Assembly: GCF_012849375.1 (NCBI RefSeq)
Contig: NZ_CP051684.1
Coordinates: forward strand, 2,480,001 to 2,544,000
Source: Duganella dendranthematis
GTDB lineage: Bacteria; Pseudomonadota; Gammaproteobacteria; Burkholderiales; Burkholderiaceae_D
Direction: 5' to 3'
DNA length: 64,000 bases
The position numbers were made by a program, and so were the translations under genes. Position 1 is the first letter of the stretch, and every line of letters begins with the position of its first letter. Under the pieces are notes generated by a model. The model searched no databases and was not told where the DNA came from. It saw only the letters and a list, made by a program, of their open reading frames with translations. Below are positions 8,600 through 17,234 of the stretch, piece after piece.

Positions 8600-9553
8600 A
8601 TGAAAAAACATCTGGTGGTGGCGCTGGCGTACGATCGCCTGTGCACATTTGAGTTTGGCTGCACGGTCGAACTGTTTGCGCTGGAGCGTCCGGAACTGGA
8701 CGTTGACTGGTACGACTTCGCGGTCTGCGCCGTCGAGCAGGGGCCGATCCGCGCGGCCGGCGGCATCACGGTGCAGGCGCCGTATGCGCCGGAATTGCTG
8801 GCGCTGGCGGACACCATCATCATCCCCGGCTGGCGCGATGCCGACGAATTGCCGCCGCCGCAACTGCTGGACTGGCTGCGCGCCGCCCACGCGCGCGGCG
8901 CGCGTTTGTGTTCGATCTGCTCGGGCGTATTCGTGCTGGCCGCCGCCGGTCTGCTGGACGGCCAGCGCGCCACCACCCACTGGCGCTACGCCGAGCGGCT
9001 GGCGCAACGTTATCCACTGATCGACGTGCAGCCCGACCATCTGTATGTGGATAACGGCCAGGTGATCACCGCCGCCGGCTCGGCCGCCGGGCTGGACATG
9101 CTGCTGCACCTGGTGCGGCGCGACCATGGCGCCAAGGTCGGCAACCTGGTGGCTCAGCGGCTGGTGGTGGCGCCGCATCGCGAAGGCGGGCAGGCGCAAT
9201 TCCTGCCGCGTCCCATGGCGCAGGGCGAGCAGGGACGCTTGTCCAAGTTGCTGGACTGGCTGCGCAGCCATCCGGCACAGCCGCACACGGTGGCCAGCAT
9301 GGCCGAGCGCGCGGCCATGAGTCCGCGCACCTTGCAGCGCCAGTTCCAGCAGGCTACCGGCTTCGGCCCGGTGGAATGGTTGATCCGCGAACGCGTTGCC
9401 ATCGTCAAGGAGATGCTGGAAGACCCCGATGTGCCGCTGACGCAGATCGCCGAGCGCGCCGGTTTCGGCTCGGAAGAATCGCTGCGCCACCACTTCCGCC
9501 GTCTTGCCGCGACGACACCGGGCGCTTACCGCAAACGCTTCGTGCTACGCTAA
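8600..9553 (+). CDS. ftrA: GlxA/FtrA-type AraC transcriptional regulator
   Basis: The 317-residue protein joins a DJ-1/PfpI-like domain (about residues 1-190) to an AraC helix-turn-helix domain (about 210-315). The amidotransferase elbow RLCSICSGVFVLAAAGLLDG holds the cysteine, followed by TTHWRYAERLA. The DNA-binding part shows SPRTLQRQFQQATGFGPVEW and IAERAGFGSEESLRHHFRR, the two AraC recognition helices. The layout matches FtrA/GlxA regulators, whose sensor domain probably binds a small metabolite. It precedes a DUF1428 gene by 25 bp and is divergent from the rhodanese gene, so either could be a target. Confidence 0.88.
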   Translation: MKKHLVVALAYDRLCTFEFGCTVELFALERPELDVDWYDFAVCAVEQGPIRAAGGITVQAPYAPELLALADTIIIPGWRDADELPPPQLLDWLRAAHARGARLCSICSGVFVLAAAGLLDGQRATTHWRYAERLAQRYPLIDVQPDHLYVDNGQVITAAGSAAGLDMLLHLVRRDHGAKVGNLVAQRLVVAPHREGGQAQFLPRPMAQGEQGRLSKLLDWLRSHPAQPHTVASMAERAAMSPRTLQRQFQQATGFGPVEWLIRERVAIVKEMLEDPDVPLTQIAERAGFGSEESLRHHFRRLAATTPGAYRKRFVLR

Positions 9554-9578
9554 CCGTCTCACTTTCTGGGAGACAGTC

Positions 9579-9938
9579 ATGGCCTATGTAGACGGTTTTG
9601 TGGTCCCGGTGCCCAAGGACAAGCTTGAGGCGTACAAGAAAATGTCGCGCGAATGCGGCGCCGTGTGGAGGGAACTTGGCGCGCTGGAATTCCGCGAGAC
9701 AATGGCCGACGATGCGCCACCCGGCAAGCTGACCTCTTTCCCGCAAAGTGTGATGCTGGAGGAAGGCGAAGTGGTGGTGTTTTCCTGGATTGTCTACGAA
9801 TCGCGCGCCAAACGCGACGAGATCAACGACAAGGTCATGAAAGATCCGCGCGTGCGCGCGTTCATGGACCCGGCCAACATGCCGTTCGACGCCAAGCGCA
9901 TGATCTATGGCGGCTTCGAGATGATGATCGACCTGTAG
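9579..9938 (+). CDS. DUF1428 family protein
   Basis: The start at 9579 gives MAYVDGFVVPVPKDKLEAYK, the characteristic N-terminus of DUF1428, with GGGAGA just upstream. The 119-residue protein continues with FPQSVMLEEGEVVVFSWIVY and ends FDAKRMIYGGFEMMIDL, typical of this small dimeric alpha/beta-barrel family. No enzyme activity is established for it. It follows the FtrA-like regulator with a short gap and may be in its transcript. The family assignment is firm; the function is unknown. Confidence 0.9.
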   Translation: MAYVDGFVVPVPKDKLEAYKKMSRECGAVWRELGALEFRETMADDAPPGKLTSFPQSVMLEEGEVVVFSWIVYESRAKRDEINDKVMKDPRVRAFMDPANMPFDAKRMIYGGFEMMIDL

Positions 9939-10002
9939 AGGGTTTGACGCTGCTGGCCGCTGTCAACGTGCCGCACCTGTTCAACCCGCACACCGCTGCG
10001 CC

Positions 10003-10028
10003 GGGGTCTGACCCCGCGGGTCAGACCC
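10003..10028. repeat. palindromic repeat of GGGTCTGACCC type
   Basis: Two 11-base arms, GGGTCTGACCC (10004-10014) and GGGTCAGACCC (10018-10028), are exact reverse complements and each is almost self-complementary. The right arm overlaps the last codon region of pabBC and supplies its stop (TCA at 10021-10023 read on the minus strand). The repeat may act as a bidirectional terminator or be a small dispersed element. Confidence 0.75.
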
Positions 10029-11895
10029 TTTCGTTCGGAGTTCTGACGACGCGTAGCACGCCGCGCAGGGCGTTGCAGAGGATGATGTCGTCGGCAGTGT
10101 CCAGCATTGCGCGCGTGATGACGGATTCGCCCGCCTGCCAGTCTGGATCGTCCAGCAACACACCGCGCATTACGCCTGGCAGCACGCCGGCGCTCAGTGG
10201 CGGCGTCAGCCAGCGGCCATCGATGCGGACGAAGACGTTGCTGCGGCCGCCCTCGGTCAGTTCGCCGCGTTCGTTGAAGAACAGGGTATCGAATGCGCCT
10301 TGGGCTTCGGCGTCGCGCCAGGCGGCGTCGTAGCGCTGGCGGATGCTGGTTTTGTGGCGCAGGAACAGGTCGCCGCTGCTGGTGTTGTCTTCTGCCAGCA
10401 GCACGCGCACCGGTTCGGCCAGCGGCGACAGCGGCGCGTGCTGCACCGAGAAGGCGCCGGACGGACTGAGGGCCAGGCGCAGGCGATAGGCCGCGTGCTG
10501 CGGCTCCAGCATGGCGCAGGCGGTATCCAGATAGGCATCCGCCGCCTTTACATCCCAAGGGAAGCCGAAGTAGGCGGCAGATGCGGCCAGCCGTTGCAGG
10601 TGGCGCTCGCGATGGCGTACGCCGCCGGCTGGCGTGGCGCGCATGGTTTCGAAAATCTCGAAATCGTTTTGCAGGCCGGTGAGGAAGCGTGCCTTGAGTT
10701 TGCACTCGGCGTATTCGTCGCTGGCGTCGCTGTCGAAGACGATGCCGGCGCCGACGCCCATTTCGCCGTGGCGCACGCCGTCCGCGCCTTGCGGCTGCAA
10801 GGTCAGCGTGCGGATCGGTACCGACATGCAGAAGTCGCCGACCTTGCCGCCGTCGCTATCCTTGCGAGGATCGAACCAGCCGATGGCGCCGGTGTAGATG
10901 CCGCGCGCGTCCGGTTCCAGTTCGCGGATGATTTCCATGGTGCGGCGCTTGGGCGCGCCGGTGATCGAGCCGCAGGGATACAGCGCATCAAAAATGTCGT
11001 GCAGCGTGGCGTCGTCGCGCAGCTGCGCGGTGATGGTGGAGGTCATCTGCAGCACGCTGGTGTAGCGCTGCACGTCAAACAGCGCCGGCACTTCCACGCT
11101 GCCGGTGACGGCCACGCGCGCGATGTCGTTGCGCAGCAGGTCGACGATCATCAGGTTCTCGGCGCGGTTCTTGGGATCGGCAGCGAGGTTGGTGGCGCGC
11201 AGGATGTTTTCCGCTTGCTGCGCCGCTGGTGCGGCGGGCGCCGTGCCTTTCATCGGCCGCGCGGTCAGCATGCCGCCGCTGTGTAGCACGAACAGTTCGG
11301 GCGACAGCGACAGCACGGCGCTGCCGTCGTCCAGCGCGATCAATGCGCCGTAAGGGACGGGCTGGCGGCCGCGCAGGCGCGCGTACAGCGCATGGATGCC
11401 GCCAAACGCATCAAAACGCAGCCTGTACGTGTAATTGACCTGGTAGGTGTCGCCGGCCGCAATATAGTCGTGGATGCGCGCCAGCGCCGCGCTAAAGGCT
11501 TGCTGATCGATGTTCGGCCGGATGTTGGCGATGCCGGCCGGCCGGTCGATCGGGAACGAGCGCGCCGCCAGCCAGTCGCCGACCTGCGCGGCCGACAGCA
11601 GTGCGCAGTCACTGAACAGCAGGATCTGCGCCAGCGGTACGCTGTGCGCGGCACGTGGCGGCGCGTCGTCGGTGCGCAACGCCAGCAGTGCTTCGCCCAA
11701 TTCGTAGCTGCATACGGTGACCGCGTATTCGCCGCGCGCCAGCGCTTCCTGCATTTGCGCCAGCAGTTGCGGCCACTGGGCGATGTCGTCGCAACGCAGC
11801 GTGGCGCGATGGCCGGTGTATAGGCGCGAACGGCCGCCAGCCTGGATGGCTTCCGGGCTGGCGTCATCCAGCAGGGCGAATACTTCGGTGTTCAT
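10021..11895 (-). CDS. pabBC: aminodeoxychorismate synthase component I / 4-amino-4-deoxychorismate lyase fusion
   Basis: The 624-residue protein is a fusion. The N-terminal part is a chorismate-utilising PabB domain: GDTYQVNYTYRLRF, ARPMKGTAPAA, RAENLMIVDLLRNDIARV and PCGSITGAPKRRTMEIIREL. The C-terminal part (from about residue 395) is a class IV aminotransferase-type PabC: FEIFETMRATPAGGVRHRERH, the pyridoxal-phosphate lysine region FLRHKTSIRQRYD, and FNERGELTEGGRSNVFV. Together they make 4-aminobenzoate from chorismate for folate synthesis; the glutaminase PabA is not in the window. The gene overlaps slmA by four bases (ATGA). Its stop codon lies in a palindromic repeat, so the last few residues (TPNERV) may derive from the repeat boundary. 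Confidence 0.93.
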   Translation of the reverse strand: MNTEVFALLDDASPEAIQAGGRSRLYTGHRATLRCDDIAQWPQLLAQMQEALARGEYAVTVCSYELGEALLALRTDDAPPRAAHSVPLAQILLFSDCALLSAAQVGDWLAARSFPIDRPAGIANIRPNIDQQAFSAALARIHDYIAAGDTYQVNYTYRLRFDAFGGIHALYARLRGRQPVPYGALIALDDGSAVLSLSPELFVLHSGGMLTARPMKGTAPAAPAAQQAENILRATNLAADPKNRAENLMIVDLLRNDIARVAVTGSVEVPALFDVQRYTSVLQMTSTITAQLRDDATLHDIFDALYPCGSITGAPKRRTMEIIRELEPDARGIYTGAIGWFDPRKDSDGGKVGDFCMSVPIRTLTLQPQGADGVRHGEMGVGAGIVFDSDASDEYAECKLKARFLTGLQNDFEIFETMRATPAGGVRHRERHLQRLAASAAYFGFPWDVKAADAYLDTACAMLEPQHAAYRLRLALSPSGAFSVQHAPLSPLAEPVRVLLAEDNTSSGDLFLRHKTSIRQRYDAAWRDAEAQGAFDTLFFNERGELTEGGRSNVFVRIDGRWLTPPLSAGVLPGVMRGVLLDDPDWQAGESVITRAMLDTADDIILCNALRGVLRVVRTPNERV

Positions 11896-12473
11896 ACTGA
11901 CGATAACAACAGTGTGATGTGCAGCGCCGCATCCTGCGACGGATTGTTTTTGAAGCCGCTCTTGGCGTAACGGTGCCAGCGGCCGATGACGAAGCTGGTC
12001 AGCATCGCCGCGCGCGCGGTGGCGTCGGCTTCGTGCGCCTGGCCCTCGCTGGCGGCGAGGCGCAAGGCCTGCTTCAGCGCCAGCTCCACGCGGTCATAGA
12101 ATTGGTTCATGCGCAGCTGCAGGCGCTCGTCTTCATTGACCAGTGCTTCGCCGATCAGCACCCGCGTCATGCCGGGATTCTGGCTGGCGAAGTTGAGCAG
12201 CATGGCGACGATGTCGCGCGCCTGCGCCATGCCGTCTTCCTGGCGCTCGGCGATCTGGTTGATCAGGCCGAACACGCTCGATTCGATGAACTCGATCAGG
12301 CCCTCGAACATCTGCGCCTTGCTGGCGAAATGCCGGTACAGGGCCGCTTCGGAAAACGCCAGCTTGCGCGCCAGCGCAGCGGTGGTGATCTTGTCGCCCT
12401 TGGGTTGTTCCAGCATCTCCGCCAGCGCCTGGAGAATTTGCAAACGGCGCTGGCCCGGCGGTGTGCTTGCCAT
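11892..12473 (-). CDS. slmA: nucleoid occlusion factor SlmA (TetR family)
   Basis: The 193-residue protein shows the TetR-type DNA-binding domain ITTAALARKLAFSEAALYRHFASKAQMFEGLI followed by the SlmA-specific helices (SSVFGLINQIAERQEDGM, NEDERLQLRMNQFYDRVE). The end GRWHRYAKSGFKNNPS is typical of betaproteobacterial SlmA. SlmA binds chromosomal sites and blocks FtsZ polymerisation over the nucleoid. It lies between a HAD phosphatase gene and pabBC, a neighbourhood known in Burkholderiales with argB nearby. The four-base overlap with pabBC suggests coupled translation. Confidence 0.92.
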   Translation of the reverse strand: MASTPPGQRRLQILQALAEMLEQPKGDKITTAALARKLAFSEAALYRHFASKAQMFEGLIEFIESSVFGLINQIAERQEDGMAQARDIVAMLLNFASQNPGMTRVLIGEALVNEDERLQLRMNQFYDRVELALKQALRLAASEGQAHEADATARAAMLTSFVIGRWHRYAKSGFKNNPSQDAALHITLLLSSV

Positions 12474-12503
12474 ATGATCTCGCGGGTTAAATAAAAGGGA
12501 GGG

Positions 12504-13229
12504 TCAGCGCAACTGGTGCAGGCGTGACGGCAGGTTCCTGACAGATTTTACTTTGACATCGACATAAGCGGGGCGAATCAGTCGTTTTTGTGGATGGGCC
12601 AGGCCGGCTGTGTCGCCGATGGTCAGGTATTGCGTGATCCACGCGGTACGCATGCCCAGCTGGTGCGCGCTGCGCAGGTTGGCCAGCGTGTCTTCCACCA
12701 GGATGCAGCGGCCCGGCGTGAGCTGATGGCGGCGCATCAGCCGCTGCAGCATCAGCTTCGACGGCTTGGGCCGCATGTGGCGGTGTACCGTCATCGCTTC
12801 CACCGCGATGTGGTGCTGGAAGTGGCGCTGCAAGCCCAGATGGCGCAGCACTTGCGACGAGTAGCGGTGCGGCGCATTGGTCAGCAAGATTTTGCGGCCT
12901 GGCAGGCGGCGCAGCAGCTGGCGCAGTCCGCGCTCGGCGCGGATCATGGCGTTGAGGTCGTCGAAGCGGTGGGTCTCTTCCAGGAAGTGCGCGGCCTTGA
13001 CGCCGTGGTGCTTGACCACGCCCAGCGTGGTGGCGCCGTAGCGCTGCCAGTAGCGGGTGCGGGTGGCGTTCACCAGCTCGTCGCTGGCGGGCGTGACGCC
13101 GTCGCCCAGCAACCGCGCCAGATACGCGTTCATGCCCGACATGATGGCCGGGAAGATGGCGTGCGAGGCGTTGTGCAGGGTGTTATCAAGATCAAACAGC
13201 CAGACGGGTGTGGAGCGAGTAATATTCAC
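12504..13229 (-). CDS. HAD-family pyrimidine 5'-nucleotidase-like phosphatase
   Basis: All four haloacid-dehalogenase motifs are visible in 241 residues: I, VWLFDLDNTLHNA (two aspartates); II, KILLTNAPHRYS; III, the lysine in MRPKPSKLML; IV, CILVEDTLANLRSA. A small helical cap lies between motifs I and II. This subgroup is annotated as pyrimidine 5'-nucleotidase and is found beside argB and slmA in Burkholderiales. It starts 27 bp from the divergent TraB/GumN gene and is followed 30 bp later by slmA on the same strand. The actual nucleotide substrate has not been deduced. Confidence 0.88.
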   Translation of the reverse strand: MNITRSTPVWLFDLDNTLHNASHAIFPAIMSGMNAYLARLLGDGVTPASDELVNATRTRYWQRYGATTLGVVKHHGVKAAHFLEETHRFDDLNAMIRAERGLRQLLRRLPGRKILLTNAPHRYSSQVLRHLGLQRHFQHHIAVEAMTVHRHMRPKPSKLMLQRLMRRHQLTPGRCILVEDTLANLRSAHQLGMRTAWITQYLTIGDTAGLAHPQKRLIRPAYVDVKVKSVRNLPSRLHQLR

Positions 13230-13256
13230 GTCATCTCTATCAGTAAAAGGTCACGA

Positions 13257-14168
13257 ATGCGCCGCCAGATTATAGTGTTGTTCTGTAGTTTGTTCTTGTT
13301 TGCCCTCGGTCCGGCGGTTGCGGCCGAGCAGGGCGCGGCGCCAAACGTCACGCCCAACCGCGGCGCGCTGTTCAAGGTACAGCAGAATGGCCACACGCTG
13401 TATTTGTTCGGCACCATCCATGTCGGCGCCAAGGATTTTTATCCGCTGGAGCCGCGCCTGGCCGGGCTGCTGAAAAAAGCGCCGGTGCTGGCGCTGGAAA
13501 TCGATCCGTTGGCCGATCAGCAAAAACTCGCGCGTGCGGTGCAGCAGTACGGCATGAGCGCCAAGGGCAGCTCGGGCCTGACGCCGGAATGGCGTACGCG
13601 CCTGGCCAGGCTGCTCAAGCAGTACAACATCGCGCCGGAAACGGTGGCGTCGATGAAGCCGTGGCTGCTGGCCAGCGTGCTGACGGTCAGCGAGTTTGCG
13701 GCGCAGGGCTACGACGCCGCGCTGGCGGTGGATGCGCATCTGTCGCAGCAGGCGCACGAGGCCGGCCAGAAAGTAGTCGAGCTGGAATCGGCGGACAGCC
13801 AGATGTCATTGTTCGACAAGATGACGGCGGCCGAGCAACTGGTGTTCCTGCAGGAAGCCATCGCCGGTATCGAGGATAAAGAGCAGGCCGATCAGGCGCG
13901 CGAAATCGCCGAGGCGTGGCGTCATGCCGACGTGAAGGCGCTCGATGCGCTGGCGCTGAAGGCGGAGCAGGACGACACCTTCTCGGGCCGCTTTGTGCAG
14001 AAGGAGTTGCTGGATGGTCGCAATCCAGCGCTGGCCGACGGCATGGTCAAATTGATGGCGCGTGAAAACAACAGTGTGGCGGCGATTGGCGTGTTGCACC
14101 TGGTCGGCAAAGGAAGCGTACCGGAGTTGCTGCGCAAACGCGGATTGAGTGTGGAACGGATGTACTAG
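13257..14168 (+). CDS. TraB/GumN family protein, exported
   Basis: I chose the ATG at 13257: it begins the signal peptide MRRQIIVLFCSLFLFALGPAVA followed by AEQGAAPN. The mature part has the TraB/GumN motifs YLFGTIHVGAKDFYPL near the start and AAIGVLHLVGKGSVPELL near the end, each with the conserved Gly-x-x-His pattern. The 303-residue length is usual. The family is thought to be metal-dependent peptidase-like (TIKI/Wnt-processing relatives), but the bacterial function is open. The gene is divergent from the HAD phosphatase. Its transcript would run through the complement of tRNA-Thr before reaching a plus-strand terminator at 14292. Confidence 0.87.
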   Translation: MRRQIIVLFCSLFLFALGPAVAAEQGAAPNVTPNRGALFKVQQNGHTLYLFGTIHVGAKDFYPLEPRLAGLLKKAPVLALEIDPLADQQKLARAVQQYGMSAKGSSGLTPEWRTRLARLLKQYNIAPETVASMKPWLLASVLTVSEFAAQGYDAALAVDAHLSQQAHEAGQKVVELESADSQMSLFDKMTAAEQLVFLQEAIAGIEDKEQADQAREIAEAWRHADVKALDALALKAEQDDTFSGRFVQKELLDGRNPALADGMVKLMARENNSVAAIGVLHLVGKGSVPELLRKRGLSVERMY

Positions 14169-14206
14169 GAGGGAGCTAACTGCAGGGGGGAGGGTGCTGC
14201 GAGAAG

Positions 14207-14281
<75 letters not shown>

Positions 14282-14291
14282 ATACAAATGT

Positions 14292-14329
14292 GGCGGTTTC
14301 ACCGACTGCCGGCGAGACCGCCTTTTTTT
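14292..14329 (+). terminator. plus-strand intrinsic terminator between tRNA-Thr and argB
   Basis: A 9-bp stem (GGCGGTTTC at 14292-14300 with GAGACCGCC at 14314-14322, one G-U pair) is followed by seven T. It ends transcripts coming from the TraB/GumN side. It does not have a T run for the argB direction. Confidence 0.75.
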
Positions 14330-15255
14330 CAGTGAGACCGGATCATAGTGCCAAATGCTTGTTCGGTCAAGACTTCGAGCAACAAAGAATGCTCAATTCG
14401 TCCATCAATGATGTGCACGGTATTGACGCCGGACTTGGCCGCATCCAGGGCTGATGAAATTTTAGGCAGCATGCCGCCCGAAATCGTGCCATCGGCGAAC
14501 ATCTCGTCGATTTCGCGCGCCGACAGGTCGGTCACCAGATTGCCCTGCTTGTCCTGCACGCCGGCGATGTTGGTCATCATGATCAGCTTTTCGGCTTTCA
14601 GGATTTCCGCGATCTTGCCGGCGACGACGTCGGCGTTGATGTTGTAGGCCTGGCCGTCCTGGCCGAAACCGATCGGCGAGATGATCGGGATGAAGGCGTC
14701 GTCCTGCAGCGCTTTCACGACTGCCGGGTTGATCGCTTCGATTTCGCCGACGAAGCCGATGTCCAGCGTCTGGCCCGGATTTTCTTTATCCGGCATGGCC
14801 ATCTTGCGAGCGCGGATCAGGCCGCCATCCTTGCCGGTCAGCCCGACTGCCTGGCCGCCGTAGTGATTAATCAACATCACGATGTCCTGCTGGACTTCGC
14901 CGCCCAGCACCCACTCCACCACTTCCATGGTTTCTTCGTCGGTGATGCGCATGCCCTGCACGAAAGTGCCTTGCTTGCCGATTTTCTTCAGCGCGTTGTC
15001 GATCTGCGGACCGCCGCCGTGCACCACGACCGGATTCATGCCGACCAGTTTGAGCAAAATGACATCGCGGGCGAAGCCGTGCTTCAGGCGTTCGTCGGTC
15101 ATGGCGTTGCCGCCGTATTTGATGACGATGGTTTTACCGTGGTAATTACGGATGTAAGGAAGCGCTTCAGCCAGAATTTGCGCCTTGATCCGTGGTTCAA
15201 CAGCGGTCAGGTCGTCGGCGTCATTGCCTAGGTTCAGATTGGTCAGTTGGGTCAT
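14329..15255 (-). CDS. argB: acetylglutamate kinase
   Basis: The 308-residue protein has the amino-acid-kinase motifs [14 protein letters not shown] near residue 41, [19 protein letters not shown], and [14 protein letters not shown] with [11 protein letters not shown]. It phosphorylates N-acetylglutamate, the second step of arginine synthesis, in the cytoplasm. The C-terminal [20 protein letters not shown] region and the N-terminal helix fit the arginine-sensitive hexameric class, which suggests feedback inhibition; this is inferred from the N-terminal extension. It is divergent from the small CWC protein gene and followed by tRNA-Thr. Confidence 0.96.
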   Translation of the reverse strand: MTQLTNLNLGNDADDLTAVEPRIKAQILAEALPYIRNYHGKTIVIKYGGNAMTDERLKHGFARDVILLKLVGMNPVVVHGGGPQIDNALKKIGKQGTFVQGMRITDEETMEVVEWVLGGEVQQDIVMLINHYGGQAVGLTGKDGGLIRARKMAMPDKENPGQTLDIGFVGEIEAINPAVVKALQDDAFIPIISPIGFGQDGQAYNINADVVAGKIAEILKAEKLIMMTNIAGVQDKQGNLVTDLSAREIDEMFADGTISGGMLPKISSALDAAKSGVNTVHIIDGRIEHSLLLEVLTEQAFGTMIRSH

Positions 15256-15369
15256 GGCGATTCCGGTAAGAAGAATTTGGGCGCAATTTTACAGCCTCTG
15301 GCTGCACTCAAGCACGCATTATAGGGCCATCCGGTTGTAATTTCCCGGAAGCTCCGATACGCTGAAGCC

Positions 15370-15588
15370 ATGAGTACCTGTTCCCGCTGCGGCGCGCAGT
15401 TCTCCTGCGCCATGCAGGACGCCGATCCCGCCGTGCCCGCGCCACCGTGCTGGTGCACTTATCTGCCGGCCGCGCTGCCGGTGCCGTCGGCCGCCGGCGC
15501 CAGTTGCTGGTGCCCGGACTGCCTGCGCCAGCACATCATTGATCACCCTCAAACGCCCCCGGCAGCAGCCCCAGACAATAGCGCATAA
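15370..15588 (+). CDS. small cysteine-rich CWC protein
   Basis: The 72-residue protein has eight cysteines in the order CxxC, C, CWC, CWC-PDC (MSTCSRCGAQFSC, PPCWCTY, SCWCPDCLRQH). This matches the Cys_rich_CWC family, probably a small zinc- or metal-binding protein of unknown role. It has no signal peptide. The coiled-coil membrane protein gene follows after 19 bp, so they may share a transcript. Confidence in the family is good because the pattern is distinctive. Confidence 0.85.
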   Translation: MSTCSRCGAQFSCAMQDADPAVPAPPCWCTYLPAALPVPSAAGASCWCPDCLRQHIIDHPQTPPAAAPDNSA

Positions 15589-15607
15589 CCCCATCGGGAG
15601 CGCTGAC

Positions 15608-16072
15608 ATGAACCAGACCTCGCTTGACAACCCAGGTGGCGCGGCAGACGATGGCCACATCGCCCGCATCGTGCGGCTGGAGACCCAAATGGACAACGTC
15701 ACCAGCGCGCTACTGTCCTTGCAACGCGCACAGGAAGCACAGCATCAGGCCATGATGGCTGAGTTTGCCTCCCTGCGTGACAGGATCGATGACGTCCGAA
15801 AAGAAACAATGGCCCGCATCGATCAATCCGCAGCAACGACAGCGGGAAGGTTTGAGCGTTTGCTGGCAACTACGGCGGAACAACTCGAACACTCGATAGA
15901 TCGCCAGGATCAGCGAATCGAGCATCAGAATAATCGATTCGACCAACTGAGCAATCGGATCGACCACCTGAGCAACCGAATCGACAGGCTGGTGTTCTGG
16001 ATGGCTGGGCTGATGATTACTAACGTGGTCACGGTCGTGGGCCTGATCTTACGGGTTGCCGGCGCTATCTGA
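15608..16072 (+). CDS. coiled-coil protein with C-terminal membrane anchor
   Basis: The 154-residue protein starts at the ATG at 15608 (GGGAGCGCTGAC upstream). Residues about 20-125 form a long helical, heptad-like region with repeats such as RIDDVRKET, RFDQLSNRIDHLSNRIDRL. Residues about 128-152 form one membrane helix (VFWMAGLMITNVVTVVGLIL). It resembles small tail-anchored coiled-coil proteins of the bacterial DUF1640/CCDC90-like kind, but I cannot assign a family. Its stop TGA (16070-16072) directly abuts the ancestral stop of the convergent esterase. Confidence 0.75.
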   Translation: MNQTSLDNPGGAADDGHIARIVRLETQMDNVTSALLSLQRAQEAQHQAMMAEFASLRDRIDDVRKETMARIDQSAATTAGRFERLLATTAEQLEHSIDRQDQRIEHQNNRFDQLSNRIDHLSNRIDRLVFWMAGLMITNVVTVVGLILRVAGAI

Positions 16073-17226
16073 TCAGGCCACCGTGCTGAAAAAGCGCAGC
16101 ATTTCGCGGCTGGCGTCGGGCCTTTGGCGTCGGTGTAGCTGCCCGAGGCGCTGCCGCCCGACCAGGCGTGGCCGGCGCCGTGGACTACCCAGTGTTCGCC
16201 CAGCGGCGTGCCGTCCGGCTTGGTGTGCGTGGTTTGCGTATAGCGGTAGCCATTCGGCACCGCGCCCGACTGCACCGACGGCCGCGCTCCCCGATGGTGA
16301 TGCAATCGCTGTTCAATTACCTGCTCGCCATTGCGCGGATTGACGGTGGTGTCGCTGTCGCCATGAAACACGATAATCGGCTGCGACCCGTCGCCGGCCT
16401 TGCCCGCGCTCTTGGCGCCGCGCTTCATGGCCGACAATGCCGACGGCAAATCCTGTGCCGACGCAAACGGCAATCCCGAGTGCACGCCCACCGCCGCAAA
16501 CAATTCCGGATACAGCGTGCCGACAATCACCGCCATGGCGCCGCCGGCCGACAAGCCCGCCACATATACCTGGCGGTCATTGACCGGGTACTCGTCGATG
16601 ATCTGCTTCGCAATGCCGGCAATGATGGACGGCTCGCCCTGTCCGCGCTGCTGGTCGATGGCGTTGAACCAGTTCCAGCACTTGGAGTGATTGGCGTTGG
16701 CCGGCTGTTCTGGATAGGCCACGAAAAAGCCCATTTCCTCCGCCACCTGATTCATCTGCGTGCCGGCGGCGAAGTCGTCCGGATTCTGCGTGCAGCCGTG
16801 CAGCATCACCAGCAGCGGCATCGTCTGGCCGTGATAGCTGGACGGAATGTACAGCTTGTAGTTGCGCATGCCGGCGTGGTTGCTGTAGCTGCTGCGGATA
16901 AATTGCGCGCCTTCCGGCATTGGCGCCGAGGCGGGCGAATGCAGCGAACCCAGATCAATGGCGCGGTCCAGATTGGCCTGCAAATCGAGCTTGATGCCCA
17001 TGCGGTTGAGCATGTCCTGCGCGTACTCGGCCGGATGCGTGGCCGGATTCGGCGCCTGGCCGCGCGCCGGCGCCGCTTCCGGCTCCGGCGTGGACGGCGC
17101 TGCGTTTGGCGGCGGCGGGTTAATATCGCGCATGGTCGGCTTGGCGGCCGGGCGATGCAGGTGAACGCCTTTGTGCAGTATCTGTTGCGCAGCTTCGCGC
17201 ATTTGCGTTAAAAAATTGAGTTTCAT
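15925..17226 (-). CDS. PHB-depolymerase family esterase, frameshifted at the C-terminus
   Basis: The open frame codes for 433 residues. A linker-like Pro-rich N-terminus is followed by an alpha/beta hydrolase: oxyanion-hole LLVMLHGCTQNPDDFAAGT, nucleophile VYVAGLSAGGAMA, acid in VFHGDSDTTVNP and base in VVHGAGHAWSGG. After GSYTDAKGP the frame shifts: adding one G restores DASREMLRFFSTVA and a stop at 16075-16073, giving 384 residues and an end flush with the convergent gene. As read, the last 15 residues are replaced by about 64 unrelated ones overlapping that gene by 148 bases. The triad is intact, so activity could survive. It lies 8 bp after the CopG-like gene. No classical signal peptide is seen, so it may be intracellular. 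Confidence 0.82.
   Translation of the reverse strand: MKLNFLTQMREAAQQILHKGVHLHRPAAKPTMRDINPPPPNAAPSTPEPEAAPARGQAPNPATHPAEYAQDMLNRMGIKLDLQANLDRAIDLGSLHSPASAPMPEGAQFIRSSYSNHAGMRNYKLYIPSSYHGQTMPLLVMLHGCTQNPDDFAAGTQMNQVAEEMGFFVAYPEQPANANHSKCWNWFNAIDQQRGQGEPSIIAGIAKQIIDEYPVNDRQVYVAGLSAGGAMAVIVGTLYPELFAAVGVHSGLPFASAQDLPSALSAMKRGAKSAGKAGDGSQPIIVFHGDSDTTVNPRNGEQVIEQRLHHHRGARPSVQSGAVPNGYRYTQTTHTKPDGTPLGEHWVVHGAGHAWSGGSASGSYTDAKGPTPAAKCCAFSARWPDQIAPATRKIRPTTVTTLVIISPAIQNTSLSIRLLRWSIRLLSWSNRLF
16111..16121 (-). other. likely one-base deletion in the esterase gene
   Basis: On the minus strand the read is GGCCCGACGCC; inserting one G (GGCCCGGACGCC) restores the family C-terminus and a stop at 16073-16075. 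This could be a true mutation or an assembly error in a G/C run. Confidence 0.75.
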
Positions 17227-17234
17227 GGCACTCC

